A stretch of DNA of 64,000 nt from Flaccisagitta enflata (GCA_965153355.1 OZ231127.1:73656001-73720000); one strand, 5' to 3'; shown: positions 10,901 to 25,402, counted from the first letter of the stretch. Notes: generated by a model not told the origin, from the sequence alone. Program-made: numbers and translations.

Positions 10901-11585
10901 AGGTAGCCCAGGGGCAATATGTGGTCAGCGATACCCGTTGCCCTGCTTTGCATGATTTTTAATTGGAGTAAGAGGAAGCAGGGCAGCGGCCCCGAAGGGG
11001 ACAAAGTCCTGTAGAACACAGGGGGACTTTTGTTCATCCGTCTGTCCGTCTATCCATCCCCCCTAGGCTCTCTCAGGCCTGAAATCTTCCCTCTCAGGCC
11101 TGAAATCTACCCTCTCAAGTTTAAAATCTGCCCTCTCAGGCTTTGAATCTGAGAGGGCATATTTCAGGCCTGAGAGGGCATATTTCAGGCCTGAGAGGGC
11201 AGATTTCAGGCCTGAGAGGGCAGATTTCAGGCCTGAGAGGGCAGATTTCAGGCCTGAGAGGGCAGATTTCAGGCCTGAGAGGGCAGATTTCAGGCCTGAG
11301 GGGGCAGATTTCAGGCCTAAGAGGGCATGTCAGGCCTAGAGTAAACAGGAGAGGCAGGATATCAGGCCTGAGAGCAGATTTGCTAAGAGGCAGATTTCAG
11401 GCCTGAGAGGGCAGATTTCAGGCCTGAGAGGGCAGCCTGAAGGGCAGAGGAGAGATTCAGGCCTGAGAGAGGGCGTATTTTAGGCCTGAGAGGGCCTGGG
11501 GGGGACGAACGGACGGAAGGACGGAAGGACGAACGAAAGTCCCCCTGTGTTCTACAGGACTTCGTCCCCTTCGGGGCCGCTGCCC
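10901..11585. mobile_element. Foldback minisatellite element F2
   Basis: The head (10901-10980) contains GTTGCCCTGCTTT and its partner AAGCAGGGC. Left arm begins GGGCAGCGGCCCC at 10981; right arm 11531-11585 ends GGGGCCGCTGCCC. The arms match over 55 bp with about two mismatches. Inside is a 21-bp minisatellite (GCAGATTTCAGGCCTGAGAG, one base longer per unit) at about 11145-11500, bordered by GTCC/GAAC-type tetranucleotides. No coding capacity is present. Confidence 0.88.
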
Positions 11586-11773
11586 AAAAAGGGGGGGGGG
11601 GAGGCTAATGAGAGCGGAAATGGAATAGGAATTTAACAAGCGTATAATCCCGAGACATGAATCATTGCACAGCGGAAAGGCTTAAAACATGCATGCACAC
11701 GGCTATCGTATTCTCATGTCGTCGGATTGTCCATCCGTCCATCTGTCGGTCAGTGAAACTGTTCTATCAATTA

Positions 11774-12316
11774 CACCGTCTTCGGATCGGACTGTGAAAT
11801 GCAAAACCTTTATAGCTCCTAAACTACTAGGAAAAAAATCATGAAATTTTCAGTGAATATTGGTAATATGTGACGGTTTTTGCATGTCAAAGCTCAGATC
11901 ATAGGATAGAAAAGGTCAGGGGAAGAAAAATATTGAAAGAAAACCCATTTTTGATTAAGATCAATTTTTCCCCCATTTCTTTGGAAAGAATTTGTCTTTA
12001 TTTGCTTGAAATTGCTTTGCATTTCAACAAAAACTTAAGGTTTTATTTTCAATGACAGATGTTAACTTATGTATTACCTAGCTACTGCATATTCTGAGAA
12101 AAAAACAGCACCTTCCAAAATGAAAACAGGTAAAATAAGCCATTTTGCTTAAAAAATGGATGTTCTTTCAATGTTTTGTTTTCTCCTCACCTTTTCTATA
12201 TTATGATCTAAGCTTTGACATGCAAAAACCGTCACATGTTACCAATGTTCACTGAAAATTTCATGATTTTTTTTCTAGTAGTATAGGAGCTATAAAGGTC
12301 CGATCCGAAGACGGTG
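11774..12316. mobile_element. Palindromic element P1 with TA flanks
   Basis: A 543-bp inverted repeat with arms of about 190 bp. Both ends read CACCGTCTTCGGATCGGA inward and both are flanked by TA (11772-11773 and 12317-12318), as expected for a TA-duplicating Tc1/mariner-type non-autonomous element. The central 150 bp is AT-rich and unique. No transposase frame is present. Confidence 0.8.
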
Positions 12317-12597
12317 TACTGACCTTGCTGCCGCTGCCCGCGCGCCATTGTTTTCATGTCTTAATTTCTATTTTGCCGAATGCGTAGCGATGACGCTTCC
12401 GCGTTGTTCTACAATTACTCGACAAGTACAACGAGGCTAAAAACTCAATTTATTTTTACCTGAGATTTCGTTTGATCCGTTTTCACTGAAATTCGCCGTT
12501 GACGAAAATGAGGATGAACACCGCGATGAACGCTGGAAAAGAAATGAATAGCGGAAGAGGAAAATGAATGAATAAATTAGTGGGTGAAGGAATAAAG

Positions 12598-12735
12598 AAA
12601 CGAATGAATGAATGAATGAACGAATGAATGAATGAATGAATGAATGAATGAATGAATGAATGAATGAATGAATGAATGAATGAATGAATGAATGTAAGAT
12701 TGAATGAATGAATGTAAGATTGAATGAATGAATGA
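12598..12735. repeat. (AATG)n tetranucleotide array
   Basis: GAATGAAT repeats interrupted twice by TGTAAGAT. The IHSF-repeat open frames on the minus strand are translation of the repeat. Confidence 0.95.
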
Positions 12736-12754
12736 AGACAAACAAATAACACGA

Positions 12755-12755
<1 letters not shown>

Positions 12756-12847
<92 letters not shown>

Positions 12848-12850
12848 GCG
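12756..12850. repeat. (CA)n-(CG)n alternating purine-pyrimidine tract
   Basis: About 38 CA dinucleotides pass directly into nine to ten CG dinucleotides at 12832-12850. The whole 95-bp tract alternates pyrimidine and purine, the sequence class with the highest Z-DNA potential. Confidence 0.95.
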
Positions 12851-12853
12851 GAA

Positions 12854-12971
12854 AGGGATTGTCTATCTACGTGTCTATCCATTCATCTTTCTCTATTGCT
12901 TCACCCTCTAAAAGGGATTGTCTATCTACGTGTCTATCCATCTATCTTTCTCTATTGCTTCACCCTCTCGA
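12854..12971. repeat. 58-bp direct tandem duplication
   Basis: Two adjacent copies share GGATTGTCTATCTACGTG and CTTTCTCTATTGCTTCACCC, with few differences (CATTCATC versus CATCTATC). A recent duplication beside the CA/CG tract. Confidence 0.85.
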
Positions 12972-13059
12972 GGGATTCGGTTGAAAGACGCTGAAAAGAA
13001 GAATTTTCGGGGGATTGAAAGTGAATTTCTATTCCAAGAAAACGCGAGCATGCGTCCCT

Positions 13060-13653
<594 letters not shown>

Positions 13654-14051
13654 TGTGAAGTAGTTATTCTTTGTTTGTCAACATATTTTTTATCTATATC
13701 TAACTACTTTGTCCGGTACCAGCTGTTTACCCATGCCTTCTTACTTCATCAATAGGAGTTATTGTGACTTATCACTACATTAGTGCGCCTGGGAAATAGA
13801 GTAATGTTAGTCTCGGACACGCGACTCCTTAAACATTAAGCAACTGTAAGTATTTGTGTCACTATCATGTATTTTTGCACGCCATCATAATTTGTCAGCT
13901 GTCTTTGTTATCTCATTTGTCTTTCATTTCTCATACTTGTCGTTTCTTGTCGTACCTGTTCATTTATTCTTGTATGAGTTACTCGGACGAGCTAGTTTCG
14001 CTCTTAACGTAGGCTTATCATGTTCGTATAGCGGTACCGAGATGCCGATTT

Positions 14052-14360
<309 letters not shown>

Positions 14361-14499
14361 TGGAGGGCATTCATAGAGTGAAGAAAACTGATTTTAAAAA
14401 TGGCGAGAAAGGGGCAGTAAAGTTTTGCACTACGAGGGGTTATGTAGATCAGATTTAGCTGCTTCCGGTGCAAGAAAGATTTTCAAAAGAAATGAGCCG

Positions 14500-14760
14500 T
14501 GGTTTTTGGAGAAATGGCTGGATGGTTTCTGAATGGAATTTGGGTGGATAGTTGATGGAATTTGGAAAGACTGTTGATGGAAAGTGGATGGAATGAGAGT
14601 GGAAAGTGCATGGAAAAGTGATTGAAATGTGGGTGGAATATCGACGGAATGTCGATGGAAATTTGACGCAGCTTTGATTTCAATTCAATTCAATTCAATT
14701 CAATTCAATTCGTAATAGGTGGGTATGGATGGAATGTAGATGGAATGTAAATGTGAATCT
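14500..14760. repeat. Degenerate GATGGAA repeats and (AATTC)n
   Basis: Imperfect GTGGATGGAATG-type units fill 14515-14670, followed by six to seven perfect AATTC units at about 14677-14712 and more GATGGAATG units. Confidence 0.8.
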
Positions 14761-15699
14761 GTATGGAACATGGATTGTGTGTGAATAACAATTGAATCAA
14801 ATGTAAGTGGGAAGAAAATTTCCAAAATCTTTAACTTCCAATCCACAAAAAGCTTTCATTTCCCCCATAGTTTAGTAACTTAGTAGTTTAGTAGTTTAGT
14901 GGTTTACTAGTAATATTTTCCCACTGTCATTCATACCCCAATCCACATCCATTCAACAGTATGGCCACTACCCTCTGGGAAAAAAAAGCCTACTCTTCCT
15001 AGGTAATAACCTCATCAACTATCACTATCACCGGACTTGCACTGCGTACATTCCTGCATCGTAATCGGGCTTTCCTCTCCTCATATTATCTATCGCTTGA
15101 CCCTCTGCAACCATCCTCCTCTCCCCCCCCCCCCCAAAAAAAATATCCTCAGCTATCTTCGACTACCTCCTTAATCCTGGGACTACTTCCCGGCCCTCAC
15201 CATCTATACTATCTCTCTATCTACCATCTACCATCTATCTATCCATCTATAGCCACTTGTTTATTGCAACCCGAAACAAGCTACCTGCAATTATCTACCT
15301 CTTACCTGAATTGCCTTAACCTCCTGCAAATATCTCTTGCACGTCCCTTACAAAGCCTTAACCTCCTGCAATTTCCTGTACTTTTCTCCCTACCCCTCTG
15401 TAACTACAACCTGCCTTTAAAATGCCTCGCATTGGCCACTTTTCCCCTCTACTCTGGAAAAGGTAGAGAAAAAAATAAATAATAAGCGTGCCGGTGTACC
15501 ACTGATAAAATCTTTAATATTATGGGGAAAGCGCCAGAGAGGGCCGTTATATGCCAACGTCGCTGACGATACTTCGAGCTCCAGACACTAAAGCTACCGC
15601 TTCCTCCACCCCTGATCCTGTTACCAACACCCCTGAAACCTCAAAGACCACTCCTACTACTCCTGATGCATTTGTATCCACCATGACAAACTTTGACGG

Positions 15700-16175
15700 T
15701 ACCTAAATCACTCTTGACACTTCCACCATCGTCGCCACCACCACCTGCACCATCATCGTCACTACCACTGCGACCTCCACCATATTTGCCACAAATGCCA
15801 CTTCCACCATGATTGCCACCACCATTGTCACCTCCACCATCATTGACACCATTGTCACCTCCACCATCATCACCACCACTGCCACCTCCACCAACATCGC
15901 CACTATGCCACCTCCACCATCATTACCACCACTGTCACCTCTACCATCATCGTCACCACTGTAACCTGTCACTATCACCGGTCACTGTCACCTTCATCGC
16001 CCCCATACGTGCCACCTTCACCTTCATTGCCACCACTGTCACCTCAACCATCATCGCCACCACTGTCACCTCCGACATCATCGCCACCACTGTCATCTGA
16101 ACCATCATCGCCACGCGTGCTACCTCCACCATCATGACCACAGCTGCAACCTCCACTATCACCACCCCCACCTCC
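15700..16175. repeat. Degenerate triplet-based minisatellite (CCACCATCATCGCCAC type)
   Basis: Nearly 480 bp built from ACC, ATC, GCC and GTC triplets around a CACTGTCACCTCCACC core, with an imperfect period of 18-24 bp. Both strands show long open frames because the period is near a multiple of 3. No splice site or start supports coding. Confidence 0.8.
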
Positions 16176-16318
16176 TTTGCAGCTGGAGGACGGCGACGCA
16201 ACGAACGCGAAGCCAATTGGAAAAATTGGAATCTATTTTTTTGTGACCTTTTGCACTTCTGTCACTCTCACTGTCTTCCAATTCTGTCTAATTGGCTACC
16301 ACTCTCATCCTTTTTTTG

Positions 16319-16437
<119 letters not shown>

Positions 16438-16539
16438 TTTTCTGGCATATTGAGTATTTCCCTTCTGTCTTCCACCTCTGTCTTAATTGGGTCTGTCCGT
16501 CTGTCTTAATTGGGAAGCACACTTTCAATCTCTCTTTTT

Positions 16540-16711
16540 AGTCGCGTGCTACACTTTGTCCATTGGTCGGTCGGTTGGTCGGTCGGTCACACTTTACTTT
16601 TTTTACGTTTTTTATTTTTTTATCTTACTGCTTCTGCTCAAATGCTCTGTTGACCTCAAATACGGCCCCTGCCCACCCGCACGCGACTGGGGTAGCCGTG
16701 TATCCGGCCTT
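16540..16711. mobile_element. Hairpin-end element H1 (family H)
   Basis: Starts right after a T-run with AGTCGCGTGC (16540-16549), followed by a GTCGGTCGGTTGG tract. The distal arm GCACGCGACT (16679-16688) is the exact complement of the first arm (10/10). It ends in the family tail GTGTATCCGGCCTTG. The near hairpin partner is degenerate here. Confidence 0.85.
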
Positions 16712-17029
16712 GTTGTCATGCTCGCTGTATCATTTTTTCCGTCTTCCTCTTATGTCTACAATTGGGTTTAGTTACACCCCGCAATAGCGCACTTAGGATT
16801 AATGGAAATCGATCAATAACAAGTATGAAGTTGTAGTTAAGTTGTAAAATGCTATTTCAGTTTGTTTATATTACAATGGCAATGATAATTATTTTTGTTT
16901 CTTCACATCCTTCTCTGCGGAGTTTGACTGTACCACATTTATTGTATCCTTTTATCTGTTTTGCCGTACATGAAGCAATTTCACTTACCGTTACAACAAT
17001 GAAGGACAGTACAACTAGTCCCGTCTCTT

Positions 17030-18465
17030 AAAGGAATAAAAGAAAAGAACTCGGCATTTTTGGGGCGAAGCGTGAAAATTTGCATACAGGGTCAGTTTTT
17101 TGTGCTGAACAAGACTAGATGGGGTACACGTCTGATTTTTTAGTGTACCCCATTCAAAAACGCGTTTTTTCTTCAAAAAAACACTTTGAAGAGGCGCTGA
17201 CGCCAAACGCATCGACAAATGACTATAAGATTTTAGGTGAAGAAAAATATGCCTTTTTTTTACTTGCATGCAAAATTTCAGCAAAATCGGTTCAGTAGAA
17301 GGGAAGATATTGCCGTTTAAAGTCTAGGCCTATTTTCAAAGAAAGGGCTATGTTTCAATTTTGGGGTAAAATTGTGTTTTTTTGAGCTGGAAGTCTGAAA
17401 TTGGTTTCACTCATTTATTTTACCCTCATTCACCCTAAAAACAAAAAAAATTGAAAAAAATCCATGTTTTTTTCATTTTTAAAAAACAAAAATCAACCTT
17501 CAAAATTTAGGCCTGATTTTCAGAAAGGGCTAGTGCAAGAAAATATGAAAATCATTGACGCCCACTAAGAATCTATTGTCATAAAGTGTACCACTTATTC
17601 CCAAACTTTCAGAGGGGTACATTAACCCAAAAGGACAAAATTTAATTTCAAAGAATTAAAAAAAAACGACCCAAAATTTTGCATTTTTAGACCCCCAGGG
17701 ATATTTGGTAATGCTATGGCCAAATGCTTCAACCGATTTGCCTAAAATTTTGCATGCAAGTCCCAATATGTTAGGGGCATATCTGAGCCAAATTTCAGCT
17801 TACTAATCAAACAATTTTTCCATATATCAAAAAGGGTAAAAAATGCAAATTTTGGTATTTTTTTTGTAGACTTTGAAATGATTTTTGTCTTTTTGGGTTA
17901 ATGTACCCCTCTGAAAGTTTGGGAATAAGTTGGTACACTTTATGACAATAGATTCCCAGTGGCATAAGTTTTATTTTCTTATAGCCTTTTGAAAATCAGG
18001 CCAAAATTTTGACCAATTTTGTGTTTTTTTGCCATAAAATGGAAAAAACAGGATTTTTTAAATCTTTGCTTTTAGAGTAAATTAGGGTAATATACGCAAA
18101 GTGAAATCAATTTCAGACCAGCTCAAAAAAACACAATTTTTTAAATTGAAACATATACCCAAAATGGAGGCCTAGACTTTAAACGGCAATATCTTTGCTT
18201 CTACTGAACGGATTTTGCTGAAATTTTGCATGCAAGTAGAAAAAAGGTATATTTTTCTTCACCTAAAATTTTATAGTCATCTGCCAATTAGTTCGGCGTC
18301 AGCGCCATTTCAAAGTGTTTTTTGGGCAAAAAAACGCGTTTTTGAAAAGGGTACACTAAAAAATCAGACGTGTACCCCTTCTAGTCTTGTTCAGCACAAA
18401 AAACTGACCCCGTATGCAAATTTTCACGCTTTGCCCCAAAAACGCCGAGTCCTTTTCCTTAAATC
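17030..18465. mobile_element. Large inverted-repeat element P2 (1.43 kb)
   Basis: Two arms of about 640-660 bp (17030-17698 and 17830-18465) are inverted copies around a loop of about 130 nt. Matching landmarks are GGTACACGTCTGATTTTTTA near 17116 and its complement near 18355, and AACTTTCAGAGGGGTACATT near 17605 with its complement near 17900. The loop carries one more copy of a motif also in the arms (AAATTTTGCATGCAAG type). TTAA occurs at both outer borders and could be a target duplication. The short open frames in the arms mirror each other and are not convincing genes. Confidence 0.85.
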
Positions 18466-18842
18466 CTAGACTAAACAGTAGTTATCTCCATGCTCCATTA
18501 ACCATTAACCGTAATAACAGGAAAAAACAATGGGGCACAGGAAACCACTGATCATATGACGCTCGAGGGACCTGTTTGTCTTGTCTTATGCTGTCTTATC
18601 TTATCTTGTCTTGTCTTTTGAACGATTACTTTCTTTTAGGTCATTTTTCGCCTTCCCACTGTTACAGTTGGTCAGTCGGTCGGTTTGTGACAACGTCTGT
18701 CCAATTGTTCGATATCTTTTGCCGTATTTTTTTGGCAGCCTGTCTGTTATTCTGTTCGTTGCCGTGTCTGTTTGTCTGTCTATTGTTTACCTGAATTTTC
18801 GTCTGTCTGTTTGTCTGTTTTATATTCGTTAGTTTCGTCTGT

Positions 18843-18925
18843 TTGTCTTTTTGCCTGTATTCCTGTCTGTCTATCTATCTGTCTATCTGTCTATCTGTCC
18901 GTATGACTGTCTGTCTGTCTGTCTT

Positions 18926-18992
<67 letters not shown>

Positions 18993-19196
18993 GCCTGTCT
19001 GTCTGTCTGTGGCCGTGTGTGTCTGTCTGATTTTCGGTCTGTATTTCTGCCTGTATTTCTGTTTGTTTGTTTGTTTGTTTGTTTGTTTGTTTGTTTGTTT
19101 GTTTGTTTGTTTGTTTGTTTGTTTGTTTGTTTGTTTGTTAGTTTAGATGTCTTTATGTCTGTCTGTCTTTATGTCTTTATGTCTGTCTGTCCGTCC

Positions 19197-19264
<68 letters not shown>

Positions 19265-19275
19265 GCCTATATGTC
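18843..19275. repeat. (TCTG)n and (TTTG)n tetranucleotide arrays
   Basis: TCTG units to about 19010, TTTG units at about 19060-19140, then TCTG units again to about 19275. The flanks GGCCGTGTGTGTCTGTCTGA repeat at about 19011 and 19282, so the whole block is partly a tandem duplication of about 270 bp. Confidence 0.95.
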
Positions 19276-19399
19276 TGTCTGTGGCCGTGTGTGTCTGTCT
19301 GACTCTCTGTCTGTATTTCTGCCTGTATCTATGTTTGTTTGTTTGTTTGTCTGGATGTCTGCTTGTCTGTTGAGCTGTTTGTCTCTCCCTCTGTCTCTC

Positions 19400-19419
19400 G
19401 GTCTCTCGGTCTCTCTCTC

Positions 19420-19518
<99 letters not shown>

Positions 19519-19790
19519 ATTCCCCGTCCGTCCCATACAAAGCAAACACACCCCTTCGATATTTTTATCATTCTTCTTTTGTAGTTCCATCTCAAAATTT
19601 GAGTCCTCCTCTCCACCATAACTTTTCCTTTCGCTCCTCCCTCCTTCTCTTCCTCCTCTTCATCTGCCTCCCCCTTCCTCTTCCTCTTTCTTCTTCTCTT
19701 CCTCCTCTTCATTCTGTTCCGGCTGATCCTCTTACCGCTTTCCTCCTCCTCCTCCTCCTCCTCCTCCTCCTCCTCCTCCTCATCTCGACA
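19400..19790. repeat. (TC)n run followed by TCC-rich DNA
   Basis: A (TC)n run at 19415-19515, then a C/T-rich region ending in a (CTC)n run at about 19742-19779. No gene seen. Confidence 0.9.
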
Positions 19791-19799
19791 TAAACTTCA

Positions 19800-20291
19800 T
19801 TCTCTTTCTCTTTTCATCTTCGCCTCTTTTTGCTCACCTTCTTTCCGGCCCTTGTCTCTTTTGCACTGACAAATGTACCATGTCAATTTCAGTGTGTTGG
19901 TCCGTCTGTCGGACTTTCGATTTTTGAAGGAGTGTATTCCTACGTGTTTACATGCGTGGCTTTTTGGTTTTTGGTTGTTTATTCTAGTATTTAGGCCGAC
20001 TGATGAGAGAGGAGACAAAGTTTTTATTGCACAAACATGGAATTAATTTCTCAAGATTATAAGTACGCATGTAAGCGCGCAATCGTATGCGCAATTAAGT
20101 ATTAAGTGAGTATCATCAATTGACTATGCGAGTCAGTGCACAAATGAGTGCGCAAAACGGTGCATATGTGAGTGAGCGATTGAGTGCGCAAGTCAGTGCG
20201 CGAGTCAGAGCACATGTGAGTGGGCAAGCGGAGCAGAGTACGCTCTGATTTTTTTTTTTGGTTGGTGACATTACCTTTAAAGAAAAGCTCT

Positions 20292-20334
<43 letters not shown>

Positions 20335-20658
20335 AGACATACGAATGTAGTACGTGAAGTCGAACTTGTCAGGTAATGAAGGTGGTTGTTTTGCCATTGC
20401 ACTCGAATGATACAATTCACACATGTACACACTAACAAATCTCTATCACATACCGGGTAACACGGAGAGACAGTAAGAGGAAAAGAAGGAGGACAGACAA
20501 CAACAGGAAGTCAACTGCACGACGGTGATGGAAAAAAAGCGAGGAAGACAGTCAGAGATAGAATTCAGGCAGGCAGAAGAAAGAAAGTAAAGAAGAGTGA
20601 GAAAAGTGCGCTTTCGCGTCTGCGCCCATGCATGAAATTCAGATCATACAAGCCGCAA

Positions 20659-20660
<2 letters not shown>
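19800..20660. other. Mostly unique DNA with GTGAGTGCGCAA-type degenerate repeats
   Basis: At about 20060-20230 the motifs GCGCAA, GTGAGTG and GAGTCAGTGCGC recur irregularly. A (GA)n run lies at 20298-20333. No gene recognised. Confidence 0.6.
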
Positions 20661-21010
<350 letters not shown>

Positions 21011-21394
21011 TGCTTGACATAAAGAAAGCAATGAGGACAAATCGACAATTAGATGCACAGACATACAGACAGAGACAGAGACAAAGACAGAAAAATCAGA
21101 GAAAAGCGTTCTAGATTTTTCCCTTATCATTCACAACGCACAACATTTTCCAGTGGCAGTTTTCAATTTTTTTTACCCTCTTCACAGTTCACAGTCATCA
21201 TTTGCCTGATTGTATGTATTGCTTGCGTTGAAGATGATTCAAAGATGGTGCAAAAAAGAAAAAAAAAAGAAAAAGAAAAAAGAAAAGAAAAAAGATTATT
21301 GCCATTGACCTCAACGCGACCTTTTGACGACATGTTTTGCTCATCACAATAATAGCCAAGTACCTTAGAACAAATCTCCACCCACTTTCTACTA

Positions 21395-21690
21395 TACCGC
21401 ATGAGACAGCCCTAAACAGCATCAACGCCACAATACCCCCTTTCAGCACCACACAGCTCCACACAGCACCAGGCAACGTCACGTTACCTCACTCAGCACT
21501 ACACAGCTCCACACAGCACGCCACAGCACAACACGGGACCGTATACGTAGAATATAGCACCAAATAACTCCACAAAAAAACCCAACATACAACACACAAA
21601 ACACAACACTCAAAACACAACATACTGCACATAAAACACAACACACGCGAGCAAACCACAAACCACAAAACAATACAACTCAGAGCGCAT
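21395..21690. repeat. Degenerate CACAGCACCA/ACACAA repeats
   Basis: Irregular units such as CACACAGCTCCACACAGCA and AACACAACAC. The period is not constant and no gene is seen. Confidence 0.6.
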
Positions 21691-21994
21691 TAAAGGTCAC
21701 TAAGATACAGTTTGCCTTATATATATGGGAATCTTACAATGAACTTGTCCAAATTTTGTCCCTTTGTCTGTTCGTGTCATTTGTCGATATGCTGTCGTTG
21801 CGACGCCTGATTTTCGCGCTACTCTTTGTCGATCTCTTATCGAATATCAGTTGACACCTGGGCATCTTTTTTTGTCAATGAAACTTGACTCCGTCCATCA
21901 TTATATCGTTTTCTTTTTTCTTGGGGGGGGGGGGATATCACGACTCTTTTTTTCTACCTTAGCTTTCCCTCGATCTTTGCTTCTGGATCTGTTA

Positions 21995-22021
21995 AACTGT
22001 CTGTCTGTCTGTCTGTCTGCC

Positions 22022-22086
<65 letters not shown>

Positions 22087-22210
22087 GCCTGCCTGTGTGT
22101 TAATCTCTCTGTCTATTTGTCCGCCTGTCTAACTGTCTGTCTGTCTGTCTCTCTGTCTTTGTCTCTGTCTCTCTGTTTCTCTCTCACTGTCTCTCTGTCT
22201 CTTTCTTTCT

Positions 22211-22282
<72 letters not shown>

Positions 22283-22306
22283 TCCTTCTTTCTTTCATTC
22301 TTTCTG

Positions 22307-22378
<72 letters not shown>

Positions 22379-22400
22379 TCCTTCTTTCTTTCTCCTTCAT
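21995..22400. repeat. (TGTC)n then (TTTC)n arrays
   Basis: TGTC units at 21995-22095 and TTTC units at about 22201-22395 with a few CCTT and CATT variants. Confidence 0.95.
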
Positions 22401-22739
22401 CTTTCTGTCTCCCTTATTGCCTTCCTTCATTCTATCATTTATGCATTTGCTTATCTTTCCCCCTTACTTTCTTTTTTCCGTCCTCATTTCCTCCAATCTT
22501 TTTTACTTGCCCCCCCCCCTCTTGCCTCTTACTGACTGTCATTGACGTCTAACCGCGCGTGTCAAGGTGGTTGAAACACTAGAATTTTTTCGGTTGAAAG
22601 AAGGTCTCATGAAACAGGAGTCTACCTTTCTCTTCTTTTCTCTTCTTTGACACTGTCACCTTATAATCATGAGTTGTCACTGAGCAACGGCAGTATTGTC
22701 AATGAAAATGCCTTACTTTTTCTTTCTTTCTTGTCTGAC

Positions 22740-23110
22740 AAACACAAACAGACAGGTAGACTGATGGACGCACCGACCGACCGACAGACAGACAGACAGA
22801 CAGACAAACAGAAACACACAGAATAGTTAAAGATTTAGAGAGACAGTCAGAAATGACAGACAGAGAGACAGACAGACAGACCAACAGACCAGCAGACAGG
22901 CGAGAATATAGTAATGCAGGTGGGCAGAAAGACAGATAGAAAGAAACGAAAAAAGAGAAATGGAGAAAAAGGCAGAAAAACAGACGAGCAGGCAGGAAGA
23001 CAAAGAAACATACATACAAACAAACGGAAAAACGGACAGGCAGACAGACAGACAGACAGACCGAGGGACAGACACACAGACACACAGACAGACAGATAGA
23101 CAGACCGTAA
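22740..23110. repeat. Degenerate (GACA)n array
   Basis: GACA units broken by AAACAGA and AGAAA segments. Opposite in orientation to the TGTC array at 21995-22095. Confidence 0.85.
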
Positions 23111-23390
23111 CAGAGAGATTGCCACTCCAAGAGAGAAAGACAAGGGAAAAAAAAACGTTGTAAGCTGGTTTGTCGGCAAAAAGTTGTTTGCCATCAAATC
23201 TGTGTCGCGCGCGAGTGAGGAACAAATAAACATTGGGCTGTCAACCAAAATTTAGCCAAATCAAGTTTATTTTCGGCGTTGTCGCGAAAAAGCCGAAATT
23301 TTTGAAAATTTCAAATTTGAGGCCTCAAGGGAGAAAGCAGAAAGAAGAAGGAGGAAAAGTAGATTGGGGCTAACATGGGAAATACAGAGG

Positions 23391-23393
<3 letters not shown>

Positions 23394-23436
<43 letters not shown>

Positions 23437-23558
23437 CAGACAGAGGCAGGAACAATGTTGGAAAGAAAGAAAGAAAGAATGAATGAATGACTGAATGAAT
23501 GAATGAATGAATGAATGAATGAATGAATGAATGAATGAATGAATGAATGAAAGAAGGA

Positions 23559-23610
<52 letters not shown>

Positions 23611-23654
23611 ATGAAAGAATGAATGAATGAATGAATGAATGAATGAATGAATGA

Positions 23655-23714
<60 letters not shown>

Positions 23715-23720
23715 AGGAAA
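23394..23720. repeat. (GA)n, (GAAT)n and (GAAA)n purine block
   Basis: Alternating blocks of GAAT (23475-23550, 23610-23655) and GAAA units, giving an almost pure purine strand with T only in GAAT. Confidence 0.95.
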
Positions 23721-24185
23721 AATGGGAGAAAGAGAAGAGTGAAATTAGAATCTAAGAAGGGAGACAAGAATAGAAGGAAGGAAGGAGGGGTCAATGAAGG
23801 AAAGAGAGAGAGAGAAAAAAAGAAAGATACAAAGAAACAAAGAAAGAATGGAGCAGAAGAGAAGTGGAGGCCAAGGGGAAAGACGGGGAGGTGCAGGATA
23901 TGGTGGAGGAGATTGAACTGCTGTAGATTCATGGACTGATGGACTAATTGACCGACGATCAATTGACAAACTGTATATAAAATTCAACTACCTTCTTGGA
24001 AAAGCATTTGTTCAACTTGAGAAAAAAAATCAATTCTGGAGAAATTCAGTGACAGACCATAGACTTGTTGCATTTGAAGATTAAAAAACCAAATGGGGGG
24101 CAATCTCCTTACTTATGTTTTTTTCGTGATTTAGGTGCAGAGCAATTCTATGGTTGATGCTTGTTTCATGCATTTAACAATTTAT

Positions 24186-24250
24186 AGTCGCGTGCTACCC
24201 AACTCTTTGAACTGCTATGTTGGTCAGTCTGTCCGTTGGTCATTCACCGT
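24186..24250. mobile_element. Truncated H element (H2)
   Basis: AGTCGCGTGC at 24186-24195 followed by CTATGTTGGTCAGTCTGTCC. The GTGTATCC...CCTTG tail is absent, so this copy is truncated. Confidence 0.6.
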
Positions 24251-24549
24251 TTGCTTTCTTTTATTCTCTTTGTCTTTTGATCTTTTGATCTTTTAGTCTT
24301 TTATTCTTTTTGTCTTTGAGTCTTAACAACCGCACATGAATTGTAAGGTGTTGGCCTTGTTCTTAAAGAAAGTACGTATCGTGACCGAAGACTTATGTCC
24401 TAGGAAGTACTCATCATGAATTTAGTAGCCTGTAGAATATCCCACGTAAAATGGTGGCTAAGTTGCGGTGAAGACAGACAGACGGACAAAAAAATCTACT
24501 GAGTCGCCAAAATGCCAAACGAGAATCAAATTACATCAGAGTCACTGTC

Positions 24550-24764
24550 ATGATGACCGTGAGAGAGAGAGAGAGAGAGAGAGATACACAAGAGTGGCAT
24601 TCATTTCACTTTTTTTTACTGATTACATCTTTCTTTTTCTTGTCCTGGTTTTCTTTCTTACAGAAAAAAAGAAACAAGAACATGGAAAAAAACACACACA
24701 CACAAGAAAAGAAAAGAACCTACAAGGCTTTGTAGATGATTCCATTAAGAATAAAAACATTTTT

Positions 24765-24823
<59 letters not shown>

Positions 24824-24824
24824 A

Positions 24825-24859
<35 letters not shown>

Positions 24860-24860
24860 C
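24550..24860. repeat. (GA)n, (TA)n and (TC)n runs
   Basis: (GA)n at 24559-24583, (TA)n of about 48 bp at 24773-24820, and (TC)n at 24823-24855. Confidence 0.95.
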
Positions 24861-25075
24861 TTTTCTTCTCATGAAACAATGTTATCCCCATCAATGCCCC
24901 ATCCCGGCCCTTTTTTGTTCTTGCGCAGCTGAATGGAAACCCTATCTAATGATTGTGATGAAGGACAGCAGAAACTTGGATTTCATGAGAAAAACCTTTC
25001 TTCATATTGGAACCTCTTTTTTCTTCTTGGTTCCTTTTTTTTGTCTTTTGGGTTTTCAGTTTTTTTTCTTTAGCT

Positions 25076-25402
<327 letters not shown>

